This document shows, one piece after another, positions 1 through 7,795 of a stretch of 64,000 nucleotides of DNA. The notes below the pieces were generated by a model. The model made no database searches and was not told the DNA's origin. It worked only from the letters and a program-made list of their open reading frames with translations. Source of the DNA: JAIUNP01 sp020161975 (GTDB taxonomy: Bacteria; Pseudomonadota; Alphaproteobacteria; Rhizobiales; Beijerinckiaceae); the NCBI GenBank assembly GCA_036745275.1, contig DAIOGK010000001.1, forward strand, positions 1-64,000, in the 5' to 3' direction. Position 1 is the stretch's first letter. Each line of letters begins with the position of its first letter. A program made the position numbers and the translations under genes.

Positions 1-233
1 AGATGTTCCTCACCCGTCTCGGTGAGAATTCGCGCATGATCATCACCGGCGATCCAACGCAGATCGACCTGCCGCCGGGGCAGAAATCCGGGCTGATCGA
101 AGCCGTCGGCATCCTGTCCAAACTTGACGGCATCGGCCATGTCACATTCGGGCATGGCGATGTTGTGCGCCATGATCTCGTCCGCCGCATCGTGAAGGCG
201 TATGAGGACGAGACGGCGGCAAAGAGCACCTGA
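1..233 (+). CDS. phoH: PhoH family ATPase, C-terminal end (partial)
   Basis: The gene runs in from the left edge; only about the last 77 residues are visible, in the frame starting at base 3. The segment FLTRLGENSRMIITGDP followed by QIDLPPGQKSGL is the conserved C-terminal half of the PhoH ATP-binding domain; TGDP is the distal motif after Walker B. PhoH-like proteins are cytoplasmic ATPases linked to RNA metabolism and phosphate stress. The stop (231-233) lies one base before the ATG of ybeY, so the two are co-transcribed, the usual phoH-ybeY arrangement. The N-terminal part and Walker A are outside the window. Confidence 0.93.
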   Translation, partial: MFLTRLGENSRMIITGDPTQIDLPPGQKSGLIEAVGILSKLDGIGHVTFGHGDVVRHDLVRRIVKAYEDETAAKST

Positions 234-234
234 G

Positions 235-729
235 ATGCCGGTCGTCGATATCATCACAGAGCGCGCCGAGTGGGACGCGGAGGCCGGACTTACCGATGCG
301 CTCGCGCGCGGCGCCGAAGCCGCGCTCGCCGCGTCCGGTATCCGCCTGCTGCCGGGGGGAGAGGTCTCCGTGCTGCTGACCGGCGATGCCGAGGTGCGCA
401 AGCTCAATGCGCGCTGGCGCGGCAAGGATGCCCCCACCAACGTTCTGTCCTTTCCTGCGGCGGAGGGTGCGCGACTGATCACCAGCCCCGTCATCGGCGA
501 TATCGCACTGGCCTATGAAACCTGCCATCGCGAGGCCATGGCCGAAGGCAAGACCATGCAGGACCACGCAGTCCATCTGGTTGTGCATGGCGCGCTGCAC
601 CTCGTCGGTTTCGACCATGAGACGGATGCCGAGGCCGAAGCGATGGAGGCGCTGGAGCGGCAGATCCTTGCCGGGCTTGGCATTGCCGATCCCTACGAGG
701 CCCGCGAGCAGGGGGAGACCAACGCGTGA
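235..729 (+). CDS. ybeY: Endoribonuclease YbeY (rRNA maturation factor)
   Basis: A 164-residue protein, typical length for YbeY, a zinc-dependent single-strand endoribonuclease needed for 16S rRNA 3'-end maturation and 70S quality control. The metal-binding motif H-x3-H-x5-H is present as HGALHLVGFDH at about residues 117-127. The conserved NVLSFP segment is at about residue 68. The ATG at 235 was preferred over an upstream in-frame ATG at 202 because it gives the family's normal N-terminus and sits directly behind the phoH stop. The stop overlaps the GTG start of the next gene by four bases (GTGA), implying translational coupling. Confidence 0.95.
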   Translation: MPVVDIITERAEWDAEAGLTDALARGAEAALAASGIRLLPGGEVSVLLTGDAEVRKLNARWRGKDAPTNVLSFPAAEGARLITSPVIGDIALAYETCHREAMAEGKTMQDHAVHLVVHGALHLVGFDHETDAEAEAMEALERQILAGLGIADPYEAREQGETNA

Positions 730-1664
730 ACAAGCCAGACCCCGGAGACAAAGCCCAGGAGCACTGGCTCGACCGCCTGAAGTCCGCGCTGGGCCTTGGC
801 GAGCCTGCGACCCTGCGCGAGGGCCTTGAAGATGCCCTGCAGGAACCGACCGATGGTTCGGCGGACATTTCGCCGACCGAGCGCGGCTTGCTGGTCAACG
901 TCCTTGGGATGCGCGATGTCCGTGTTTCGGATGTGATGACACCACGGGCGCGCATCGTCGGCATCAGTCGCGAAGCCACACTGGCCGAGCTTCTGGCCGC
1001 CTTCCGCAGTTCTGATCATGCGCGGATGCTGGTCTATGGCGATACGCTCGACGATCCGCAGGGCATGATCCATATTCGCGATTTTCTCGGCCATCTTGCC
1101 GGGGACGATGTGGACGCGCCGTTCTCCGAATCCGCCCGGATGTTGACCCGGCCGATCACCGGGACGCCGCTCATTCGTCCGGTCCTGTTCGTGCCCCCCT
1201 CGACACCGGCTCTCGATCTCATGGTGCGGATGCAGACCAAGCGGCTGCATATGGCGCTGGTCATCGACGAGTATGGCGAGACGGACGGGCTCGTGACGAT
1301 GGAGGATCTTGTCGAGGTCATCGTCGGCGACATTGACGACGAACACGACATGCCGGAGCCCGCCCAGATCATCCGGCGCGAGGATGGCAATGTGGATGTT
1401 TCGGCCGAGGCGCGGCTCAGCGACGTGGCGGCGGTTGCCGGTCTCGACCTTGCCGGCGACCGCATTGCGGGCGATGTCGACAGCATCGGCGGCTATGTCA
1501 CAGCGCTCGCCGGACATGTCCCGCAAACGGGCGAAGTGATTGCCGGACCGGACGGCGCGACCTTCCAGATTCTCGATGCGGAAGCGCGCAAGGTGCGCCG
1601 CCTTCTGATCCGCCCCGCATCTCCACCGCCTCCAGGTGATCCCGACGGTCTGACGCTGCCATGA
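726..1664 (+). CDS. CorC/HlyC family CBS-domain protein (hemolysin-like)
   Basis: A 312-residue soluble protein with two CBS repeats (about residues 65-185; the DVMTPRARIVGI segment is the hallmark of the first) and a C-terminal CorC_HlyC domain (about 200-285). There is no DUF21 membrane domain, so this is the short, cytoplasmic form often annotated hemolysin C or TlyC. The family is linked to magnesium and cobalt homeostasis, but the substrate cannot be read from sequence. It starts with GTG inside the ybeY stop and ends inside the lnt start (ATGA), sitting tightly in the phoH-ybeY-corC-lnt operon. Confidence 0.88.
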   Translation: MNKPDPGDKAQEHWLDRLKSALGLGEPATLREGLEDALQEPTDGSADISPTERGLLVNVLGMRDVRVSDVMTPRARIVGISREATLAELLAAFRSSDHARMLVYGDTLDDPQGMIHIRDFLGHLAGDDVDAPFSESARMLTRPITGTPLIRPVLFVPPSTPALDLMVRMQTKRLHMALVIDEYGETDGLVTMEDLVEVIVGDIDDEHDMPEPAQIIRREDGNVDVSAEARLSDVAAVAGLDLAGDRIAGDVDSIGGYVTALAGHVPQTGEVIAGPDGATFQILDAEARKVRRLLIRPASPPPPGDPDGLTLP

Positions 1665-3322
1665 TCGGGCATCTCACAACCCTCAGCCATGCCATCATGC
1701 TGGCCGAAGGCTGGCGCCGCCGCGGCATTGCCTGCCTTGCCGGCGCGCTTGGTGCGTTGGCCCTGCCACCCATCGGCTTCATTCCGGCTTTTGCGCTCGC
1801 CTTTCCGGTCGCCGTCTGGCTGCTGGACGGAGCGACGGCCGGTCCGGGGCGGTTCTCGCCGCGCGCGCTCGTCATGGCAGCGCGGGATGGCTGGTGGTTC
1901 GGCTTCGGCTATTTTCTGGCCGGCCTCTGGTGGATCGGCGCGGCCTTCCTGGTGGAAACCGATGAATTCGCCTGGGCGATGCCGCTCGGAATTCTCGGTC
2001 TGCCGGCCGTTCTCGCCTGTTTTACAGCGGCAGGCTTTGCGCTGGCGCGGCTCTTCTGGTTTCCCGGCGTTGCGCGCATCTTTGCCCTCACCTTCGGCCT
2101 TGGCGTCAGCGAGCATCTTCGTCATTTTCTCTTCACCGGCTTTCCCTGGAACGGCTTCGGGCAGGGCCTTGGCACTTCGCTCATCCTTGCGCAGGGTGCG
2201 GCCCTGATCGGAACAGACGGCCTTGGGCTGTTGACCGTGGCGATCTTTGCGACACCGGCCACGCTGGTTGCCAACGGCGCGGCGCAGCCCTCGCGGCGTC
2301 CGGTGGCCATCGCCGCGCTGGTTCTGGCCGGGCTCGCGATCTTCGGCCTTGTTCGGCTGCAAGCCTCTGGCGGGATCAACCCGGCGCCGGGCGCGATCGA
2401 AACCGTCGAGGGCGTCCGGCTCCGGATCGTGCAACCCAACATGTCGCAGCGCGAGAAAATTGCCCAGCGCGACGGTATGGCCGTTCTGTCCCGGCTTCTG
2501 ACCCTGAGTGACCGGGCCAGCGGCCCGAATGCCACCGGCATGGCTGATGCAAGTCACGTTATCTGGCCGGAGTCGCCCTTTCCATTCCTCCTGCTCAATG
2601 ACCCTCGCGCTATCGGCGAAATTGCAAGGGTTTTGCCGGCAAAGACCACGCTGGTGACAGGCGCGGTGCGCATGGAGGACGTCGGGGGCGGTCAGCCGCG
2701 ACGCTATTTTAACTCCATGCTCGGTTTTTTGGGTAAGGGAACCCTCGCGGCGGTCTATGACAAGATGCATCTTGTGCCCTTCGGAGAGTACCTGCCGTTT
2801 GAAGGCCTGCTCTCGGCCGTCGGCCTGAGGCGCTTTGTCCATGCGCCGGGCGCTTTCGTTGCCGGCGAGGAACGACGCCTCATGGAACTGCCCGGTTTGC
2901 CGCCCGCCTTGCCGATCATCTGCTATGAAGCGATCTTCCCTTATGAACTTTTGGCCAATAGCCCGCGACCGGGACTCATCCTGAACATCACGAATGATGC
3001 CTGGTTCGGTGAAACCTTCGGACCGCACCAACACTTCCATCAGGCCCGTCTGCGCGCGATCGAGTTCGGATTGCCGCTTGTTCGCGCCGCCAATACCGGC
3101 ATTTCCGGCGTGATCGATCCCTACGGACGGGTGACAGCTTCCGTCCCCATCGGCGTGGAAAGTATTATTGATGTTTTTCTTCCCAAGGCCTTGACCGCAA
3201 CGCCATATTCGTCGAACGGATTGCAGAACAGGTTTATTGGACTGCTGCTTGCGTTTTTGCTTACGCTGGCATTTGGAATGTTCGGGATACGGCTGACGGG
3301 GAAGAGCGGAAGCCGACGATAG
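1661..3322 (+). CDS. lnt: Apolipoprotein N-acyltransferase Lnt
   Basis: A 553-residue inner-membrane enzyme transferring an acyl chain from phospholipid to the N-terminal cysteine of apolipoproteins, the last step of lipoprotein maturation. The N-terminal ~215 residues are a run of hydrophobic helices; the C-terminal half is a nitrilase domain. The catalytic Glu-Lys-Cys triad is visible: Glu in WPES (about residue 303), Lys in YDKMHLVPFGEYLPFE (about 367), Cys in ICYEAIFP (about 420). The ATG overlaps the previous stop. In Sinorhizobium this gene is actA, an acid-tolerance locus adjacent to phrR, and the same order is seen here. Confidence 0.96.
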   Translation: MIGHLTTLSHAIMLAEGWRRRGIACLAGALGALALPPIGFIPAFALAFPVAVWLLDGATAGPGRFSPRALVMAARDGWWFGFGYFLAGLWWIGAAFLVETDEFAWAMPLGILGLPAVLACFTAAGFALARLFWFPGVARIFALTFGLGVSEHLRHFLFTGFPWNGFGQGLGTSLILAQGAALIGTDGLGLLTVAIFATPATLVANGAAQPSRRPVAIAALVLAGLAIFGLVRLQASGGINPAPGAIETVEGVRLRIVQPNMSQREKIAQRDGMAVLSRLLTLSDRASGPNATGMADASHVIWPESPFPFLLLNDPRAIGEIARVLPAKTTLVTGAVRMEDVGGGQPRRYFNSMLGFLGKGTLAAVYDKMHLVPFGEYLPFEGLLSAVGLRRFVHAPGAFVAGEERRLMELPGLPPALPIICYEAIFPYELLANSPRPGLILNITNDAWFGETFGPHQHFHQARLRAIEFGLPLVRAANTGISGVIDPYGRVTASVPIGVESIIDVFLPKALTATPYSSNGLQNRFIGLLLAFLLTLAFGMFGIRLTGKSGSRR

Positions 3323-3383
3323 CGCTTGGCCACGGTAGCTCCGCGGACAGGCGATACGTGTGTGTGTGCTGAGGGGAAAAGTA

Positions 3384-3797
3384 ATGAAAAAATCACCCGG
3401 CCCGGTGGATAGACACGTGGGCAGCCGCGTGCGGATGCGGCGAATTCTCGTTGGCATGAGCCAGGAAAGACTGGGCGAAGCCCTCGGTCTGACCTTCCAG
3501 CAGGTGCAAAAATACGAAAAGGGAACCAACAGGATCGGCGCCAGCCGCCTGCAGCAGATCGCGCAGGTTCTTGGCGTGCCTGTGACCTTCCTGTTTGAGG
3601 GCGCCCCCCAGGATCGCCCGGCGACCAATGGCGGCTTTGCGGAGCCCGATCAGGTCGAGTACTCCTTTGATCTGCTCTCAACCCCCGACGGGGTGCAGCT
3701 GGCGAAGGCCTTCATGAGCATCGACGACCCCAAGGTGCGACGGCGGGTGGTTGATCTTGTTTCGACGCTGGCGGAAGGCCAGAAAAACGGGCGATAA
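3384..3797 (+). CDS. Xre-family HTH regulator (PhrR/PraR-like)
   Basis: A 137-residue DNA-binding protein. A helix-turn-helix spans about residues 14-70, with signature SQERLGEALGLTFQQVQKYE. The short C-terminal region carries a conserved FDLLSTPDG-type segment. Proteins of this type sit between lnt and metK in many Rhizobiales; homologues are Sinorhizobium PhrR (pH-responsive) and Rhizobium/Azorhizobium PraR (attachment and biofilm). The ATG at 3384 was chosen because the upstream in-frame extension does not look like the family. A terminator-like hairpin follows the stop. Target genes cannot be inferred, though a GAACA/TGTTC palindrome just downstream could be an operator. Confidence 0.88.
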   Translation: MKKSPGPVDRHVGSRVRMRRILVGMSQERLGEALGLTFQQVQKYEKGTNRIGASRLQQIAQVLGVPVTFLFEGAPQDRPATNGGFAEPDQVEYSFDLLSTPDGVQLAKAFMSIDDPKVRRRVVDLVSTLAEGQKNGR

Positions 3798-3798
3798 A

Positions 3799-3830
3799 AG
3801 TCCGGCGTTTCAAACGGACTGTTCTTTTTT
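3799..3830 (+). terminator. Probable intrinsic terminator after the Xre regulator
   Basis: A 6-bp stem AGTCCG/CGGACT (3799-3804 with 3815-3820) is followed by GTTC and a run of six T (3825-3830). The stem is short, so termination may be partial and metK could be read through. Confidence 0.5.
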
Positions 3831-3832
3831 CA

Positions 3833-3846
3833 GAACACGTTTGTTC
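3833..3846. promoter_or_regulatory. Palindrome GAACA-N4-TGTTC upstream of metK
   Basis: A perfect inverted repeat between the Xre regulator and metK. It lies just after the terminator-like hairpin and before the large leader hairpin, where a metK promoter would be expected. It could be the operator of the adjacent regulator. It is not an alphaproteobacterial LexA box, which is a direct GTTC-N7-GTTC repeat. Assignment is by position only. Confidence 0.3.
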
Positions 3847-3856
3847 TTTCGGGTTG

Positions 3857-3892
3857 ACTCATGCGTCTGTTGGCGGCAACAGACGCATCAGT
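3857..3892 (+). promoter_or_regulatory. Long perfect hairpin in the metK leader
   Basis: ATGCGTCTGTTG (3861-3872) pairs perfectly with CAACAGACGCAT (3877-3888) around a GCGG loop. After one C-C mismatch, ACT/AGT extends the stem to about 15 bp. No clear T-run follows. A smaller GCAGG/CCTGC stem lies at 3910-3924. I do not recognise a known SAM riboswitch class. The structure may be a regulatory leader or an mRNA stabiliser. Confidence 0.5.
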
Positions 3893-3942
3893 TTCGTCTT
3901 GCCATTCGGGCAGGGCTGTCCTGCATCCTCATGGAGTGAACC

Positions 3943-5148
3943 TTGGCACGCTCGTCCTATCTCTTTACGTCCGAATCCGTTTCCGAAGGTCATCCCGACA
4001 AGGTGTGTGACCGCATCTCCGACGAGGTGGTGGATCTGTTCTTCCGCGAGGCCACCAAGTCCGGCATGGATGCCAGCCAGGTGCGCGTCGCCTGCGAGAC
4101 GCTGGCAACCACCAACCGTGTTGTGATCGCCGGCGAGGTCCGCACCTCGCTCGACGACAAGACCATGAAGCGCAAGGTCAAGGCTGCCGCGCGGAAAGCC
4201 ATTCGTTCTATCGGTTACGAGCAGGACGGCTTCCACTGGAAGAAGGCCAAGATCGATGTGCTGCTGCATCCGCAATCGGCCCATATCGCGCAAGGCGTCG
4301 ACGCCTCCGGAAACAAGGACGAGGGTGCAGGCGATCAGGGCATCATGTTCGGCTATGCCTGCCGCGAGACCAAGGGCCTGATGCCGGCGCCGATCTATTA
4401 CTCCCACAAGATCCTCGAGAACCTCACCGCCTATCGCAAGAAGGACGAGAAGGGCTGCGGCGTGCTCGGCCCCGACGCCAAGAGCCAGGTGACCGTGCGC
4501 TACGAGAACGGCAAGCCGGTGGCCGTGACACAAATCGTGCTTTCGACCCAGCACATGGACGCCGGGCTCTCCTCCTCCGATGTGCGCAAGATCGTCGAGC
4601 CGGTCATTCGCGAAACCCTCTCGGACATCGAGATCGACAAGGACTGCAAGTGGTACATCAACCCCACCGGCGCCTTCGTCATCGGCGGTCCGGATGGTGA
4701 CGCCGGCCTTACGGGTCGCAAGATCATCGTCGATACCTACGGTGGTGCGGCCCCGCATGGCGGCGGTGCCTTCTCCGGCAAGGATCCGACCAAGGTGGAC
4801 CGTTCTGCGGCCTATGCGGCGCGGTATCTTGCCAAGAACGTCGTCGCCGCGCGTCTCGCCGACCGCTGCACGATCCAGCTTTCCTACGCCATCGGCGTGG
4901 CCAAGCCGCTGTCGATCTATGTCGACCTGCACGGCACCGGCAAAGTGGATGAGGCGAAGCTCGAAAAGGCTCTCGGCGAGGTGATGGACCTCACCCCGCG
5001 CGGTATCCGCACCCATCTCGGCCTCAACAAGCCGATCTATGCCCGCACCGCATCCTATGGCCATTTCGGCCGCAAGCCGGGCCGTGACGGCGGTTTCAGC
5101 TGGGAGCGGACCGACCTCGTGGACACGCTCAAGGAGGCCGTGGCCTGA
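3943..5148 (+). CDS. metK: S-adenosylmethionine synthetase
   Basis: A 401-residue enzyme making SAM from methionine and ATP. Family signatures are SEGHPDKVCDRISDEVVD near the N-terminus (metal and ATP binding), GAGDQGIMFGYA at about residue 127, and the glycine-rich P-loop-like GGGAFSGKDPTKVDRSAAY at about 268. The start is TTG at 3943, giving the standard MARSSYLFTSESVSEGHP N-terminus; a GGAG ribosome-binding site lies six bases upstream (3933-3936). Four codons upstream is an in-frame ATG followed by GAG and a TGA stop, an unusual mini-ORF overlapping the ribosome-binding site. The gene faces eamA convergently across a strong hairpin. Confidence 0.97.
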   Translation: MARSSYLFTSESVSEGHPDKVCDRISDEVVDLFFREATKSGMDASQVRVACETLATTNRVVIAGEVRTSLDDKTMKRKVKAAARKAIRSIGYEQDGFHWKKAKIDVLLHPQSAHIAQGVDASGNKDEGAGDQGIMFGYACRETKGLMPAPIYYSHKILENLTAYRKKDEKGCGVLGPDAKSQVTVRYENGKPVAVTQIVLSTQHMDAGLSSSDVRKIVEPVIRETLSDIEIDKDCKWYINPTGAFVIGGPDGDAGLTGRKIIVDTYGGAAPHGGGAFSGKDPTKVDRSAAYAARYLAKNVVAARLADRCTIQLSYAIGVAKPLSIYVDLHGTGKVDEAKLEKALGEVMDLTPRGIRTHLGLNKPIYARTASYGHFGRKPGRDGGFSWERTDLVDTLKEAVA

Positions 5149-5179
5149 CGCCACAGCCGCGCGGAATTGAAATGGAAGT

Positions 5180-5207
5180 CCATGGCCGGCCCCAGCGCCG
5201 GCCATGG
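5180..5207. terminator. Bidirectional terminator-like hairpin between metK and eamA
   Basis: An 11-bp perfect stem (5180-5190 with 5197-5207) with a six-base loop lies between two convergent genes, beginning 32 bases after the metK stop. It has only a weak T-run on either side, so it is better described as a strong convergent-end hairpin than a canonical terminator. Confidence 0.5.
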
Positions 5208-5212
5208 CCGTT

Positions 5213-6100
5213 TCAGGCCGCAGACAGCAGGATCACGCCAGCGATCAGCAGGGCACAGCCGAACAGCTGGACCGGGACGACCGTTTCCTTCAGCAGGAAG
5301 AGCCCCATCAGCGCACCGATCATCATTGACATTTCCCGCATGGGCGCGACAACCGAGAGTGGGGCACCAAGACCGAGCGCCACCAGAACCAGAATGTAGG
5401 CCAGCGGTGCAAGCACAGCCACACCCACCGCAAGCCCCCAGACCCCGCGCATGGCCGCCAGAGCGGTCCGGGGCGCCCTGATCGTCAACGGCGCCAGCAT
5501 GAACAGGCGAACGAGCATACCGAACCAGTCCAGCACCACCGGCGCGATTGCGAGCGTCTTGACGCCGTAGGCATCGAGGATCGTGTAGCTGGCGATCAGC
5601 AGTCCGGTGGCGAGCCCCCAGCGCAGCCCCGCAAGACCACCCGGCGCACGGAACGCAGCGAGCCTGCCCTGTGTGGCGATGAGCAGGATGCCGATGACCA
5701 CAGCGGCCAGCCCCGCGATGCCGGATTGTGTCGGCACCTCCCGCAAGACGACGAACGCCCCGAGACTGGACAGCAGCGGCCCGGTGCCGCGCGCGACGGG
5801 ATAGACCACGGAAAAGGGCGCGACCTGATACCCCCTTTGCAGCGCGAGGCTGTATGCGAGATGCAGGACACCGCTCGCCACCAGACATAGCAAGACCGGC
5901 CACGACCCGTTCACCCCGCCATGCGTGGCTTCCCGGAAGGCCCAGGGCGCATAAAGCAGGCAGGACATGAAATTGGTGGCAAGCAGGAACACCGGGCCGA
6001 CATGGGCTGCGCGCTTGGCGAGCAGGTTCCATGTCGCGTGCATCAGGGCGGCAAGCACGACGAGGGACAGGGCGAACGTGGACGCAGGAACAAGCGTCAC
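5213..6100 (-). CDS. EamA/DMT-family membrane transporter
   Basis: A 295-residue integral membrane protein of the drug/metabolite transporter superfamily: two EamA repeats of about five hydrophobic helices each (about residues 5-140 and 150-292), with the charged ERHG-type features replaced by short basic loops. The start is GTG at 6100 with a strong GGAGG ribosome-binding site (6106-6110). The gene is inserted, in the opposite orientation, between metK and trmB, which are neighbours in most Rhizobiales. A ykkC-class riboswitch candidate sits in its own leader. Guanidine exporters of the related SMR branch are controlled by that RNA class, so export of guanidine or a related nitrogenous compound is a reasonable hypothesis; the substrate is not readable from sequence. 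Confidence 0.85.
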   Translation of the reverse strand: MTLVPASTFALSLVVLAALMHATWNLLAKRAAHVGPVFLLATNFMSCLLYAPWAFREATHGGVNGSWPVLLCLVASGVLHLAYSLALQRGYQVAPFSVVYPVARGTGPLLSSLGAFVVLREVPTQSGIAGLAAVVIGILLIATQGRLAAFRAPGGLAGLRWGLATGLLIASYTILDAYGVKTLAIAPVVLDWFGMLVRLFMLAPLTIRAPRTALAAMRGVWGLAVGVAVLAPLAYILVLVALGLGAPLSVVAPMREMSMMIGALMGLFLLKETVVPVQLFGCALLIAGVILLSAA

Positions 6101-6143
6101 TGAGACCTCCTTTGCGCCTGCCGGCGCGGGGTTGATCTCGACG

Positions 6144-6248
6144 TCTCCTCCCCTGGGTTTTTCCCCCTTGGGTGCAGCCGCAGGGACTCACCTGCGGTTT
6201 CTGCAACGCTCGGTCCAGCGGCATATGGCGCCCGGAACCCAAGTTGCC
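6144..6248 (-). ncRNA. ykkC-class riboswitch candidate upstream of eamA
   Basis: Read on the minus strand, the leader reproduces the ykkC architecture in order. P1a arms are GCAAC (6247-6243) and GTTGC (6207-6203). Between them are the conserved blocks GGGTTCCG (6240-6233) and CTGGACCGAG (6219-6210; consensus CTGGTCCGAG), with a P1b hairpin GGC/GCC. P2 is CCGCAGG/CCTGCGG (7 bp, six-base loop). The 3' block has GGGGGAAAAACCC then AGGGGAGGAG, matching the consensus P3 of GGG, an A-rich loop, CCC and a purine tail. The CCGAG resembles subtype 1 (guanidine-I), but CCCAGG after P3 resembles subtype 2 (ppGpp/PRPP/NDP sensors), so the ligand is undecided. Confidence 0.75.
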
Positions 6249-6355
6249 ACTCGGTCGATGGCGAAACCTATCCCGGAGACCGGGGTGGATCAAGTATCTC
6301 GGCCCCCTTGCATCAGGGATGGAAATGGCATCCCGCCGGTTCTATAGGACAGCGC

Positions 6356-7069
6356 ATGACCAACGCTGATCGCACCGCCAACGCCTCCCCTCCCACCGAA
6401 AAGGCCGCCGGATTCTTCGGGCGACGCAAGGGCAAGAAGCTGCGTGATGAACAGGCGCGGCGGATGGATGAGATGTTGCCCGCCCTCAGGCTCGATGCCT
6501 CGCGCCTGATCGACCCTGCGACCCTGTTCGCGGACCCGAAGTCGGACCTCTGGCTGGAGATCGGCTTTGGCGGCGGCGAACATCTCGCCGACACTGCCGC
6601 GCGCCATCCCGAGGTTGGCTTCATCGGCTGTGAACCGTTCCAGAACGGCGTCGCAAAGCTGCTGGCGGAGGTTGGCGAGCGTGGACTTGCGAACATCCGC
6701 ATCCACGATGCGAATGCCTCTGACGTGCTGGCGCACCTGCCGCCCGCCTCGCTCTCGCGCATCTATCTGCTCTATCCCGACCCCTGGCCGAAGCGGCGCC
6801 AGCGCAAGCGCCGCCTTGTTTCGGACAAGTCCCTGAAGGCGCTCGCCCGTGTCCTGAAGCCGGGCGGCGAGTTCCGCTTTGCCACCGACATCGACGATTA
6901 TGCCGGCTGGACGCTGCAACGCATCGCCCGCAGCCCGGACTTTGAGTGGACAGCGGAGACTGCCGCGGACTGGCTGACGCCGTGGGACAACTGGCCCGGC
7001 ACCCGCTATGAGGCCAAGGCGAAACGCGAAGGCCGTGTGCCGGGCTATTTCACCTTCCGCCGATCCTGA
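6356..7069 (+). CDS. trmB: tRNA (guanine-N7-)-methyltransferase TrmB
   Basis: A 237-residue SAM-dependent methyltransferase forming m7G46 in tRNA. The SAM motif LEIGFGGGEHL is at about residue 65 and the family signature YLLYPDPWPKRRQRKRRL at about 138-155. C-terminal residues contact the substrate T-[DN]-[FY]-E region. The ATG at 6356 has AGGA at 6346-6349; an upstream in-frame ATG at 6308 would add 16 atypical residues. TrmB usually follows metK directly in Rhizobiales, but here eamA intervenes. It ends three bases from the convergent PaiB-like gene. Confidence 0.95.
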   Translation: MTNADRTANASPPTEKAAGFFGRRKGKKLRDEQARRMDEMLPALRLDASRLIDPATLFADPKSDLWLEIGFGGGEHLADTAARHPEVGFIGCEPFQNGVAKLLAEVGERGLANIRIHDANASDVLAHLPPASLSRIYLLYPDPWPKRRQRKRRLVSDKSLKALARVLKPGGEFRFATDIDDYAGWTLQRIARSPDFEWTAETAADWLTPWDNWPGTRYEAKAKREGRVPGYFTFRRS

Positions 7070-7072
7070 ATT

Positions 7073-7708
7073 TCAGGAGTTCTTCTGCATCAGGGTACGG
7101 ATGGCGGCGCTGCCGGCATCCGGCTCGCCCGCAAGGCCGGCAACCACGCCTTCGCGGTCCGGCACGGAACGGTTCTGGGAGAGCTTGTCCTTGCCGTGCA
7201 GCGCTATGATTTCGAGCGAAAGACCGACGATGCCCTTCAACTGGCCGGCGATGTAGGATTCCGGAGCATCGCCGACGCGCCATCGTCTGGCGCGTTCCGC
7301 TTCGTGCCTGTCTGTCAGGCGGGTGACCGCCTGCCGCAGCCAGGCCGGGTCATCATGGATGCGCAGCAGGCCTTCGGCATGGATGACGGTGTAGTTCCAG
7401 GTCGGCACGGCCTTGCCGGCTTCCGCCTTGGAGGGATACCAGTTCGGCGAGACATAGGCATCCGGCCCGTGGAAGATCACGACCGAGGGCCGCGTAATAT
7501 CCGCCACCTTCCAGTGCGGATTGGCGCGCGAGACATGGCCGATGAGGGTGCCATGGGACCCTGCATCACTGTCGAGAAGCAGCGGCAGGTGGCTGATCAC
7601 CGGACCGTCCGGCCCATTGGATATAAGCGTCGCGAACGGAATCGACGCGATGGCAGCCAGGAGCGCGGCATGATCGGTCACGGCAAAATGGGGCGGATTG
7701 TAGAGCAT
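7073..7708 (-). CDS. PaiB-like FMN-binding negative transcriptional regulator family protein
   Basis: A 211-residue protein. The N-terminus MLYNPPHFAVTD, the central SPNWYPSK segment and the later YTVIHAEG and LKGIVGLSLEI motifs define the FMN_bind_2/PaiB family, a split-barrel flavin-binding fold. Bacillus PaiB was described as a negative regulator of sporulation and protease genes, but most members, including this one, have no HTH, so a flavin-dependent or flavin-sensing function is more likely than direct DNA binding. The ATG at 7708 was chosen because the upstream extension is basic and atypical. It is the only divergent neighbour of the rimP operon promoter and probably an accessory insertion. 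Confidence 0.85.
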   Translation of the reverse strand: MLYNPPHFAVTDHAALLAAIASIPFATLISNGPDGPVISHLPLLLDSDAGSHGTLIGHVSRANPHWKVADITRPSVVIFHGPDAYVSPNWYPSKAEAGKAVPTWNYTVIHAEGLLRIHDDPAWLRQAVTRLTDRHEAERARRWRVGDAPESYIAGQLKGIVGLSLEIIALHGKDKLSQNRSVPDREGVVAGLAGEPDAGSAAIRTLMQKNS

Positions 7709-7766
7709 CGCCCATGATCGCAACCGGCCCGGCAAGTTGCAAGGACGGTCCCTGCAATCCTTCCGC

Positions 7767-7795
7767 TTGAAATTTGTCGAAGAAGCGCGTATACG
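7767..7795 (+). promoter_or_regulatory. Sigma-70-type promoter for the rimP-nusA-infB operon leader
   Basis: TTGAAA (7767-7772) and TATACG (7790-7795) are separated by exactly 17 bases. Transcription should begin near 7802. The promoter reads into a stretch of about 80 bases that ends in an intrinsic terminator before rimP. Confidence 0.55.

Noticed and set aside
1493..3628. Very long minus-strand open frame opposite lnt.
   Set aside because: It mirrors lnt in a GC-rich genome and has no recognisable domain; similar shadows occur opposite nusA, infB and pnp.
3821..3846. LexA/SOS box from GTTC and GAAC motifs before metK.
   Set aside because: The alphaproteobacterial box is a direct repeat with seven-base spacing; here the motifs are inverted with six-base spacing.
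3798..3942. SAM-II or SAM/SAH riboswitch upstream of metK.
   Set aside because: The leader has a long simple hairpin but none of the conserved sequence blocks of those classes that I can recognise.
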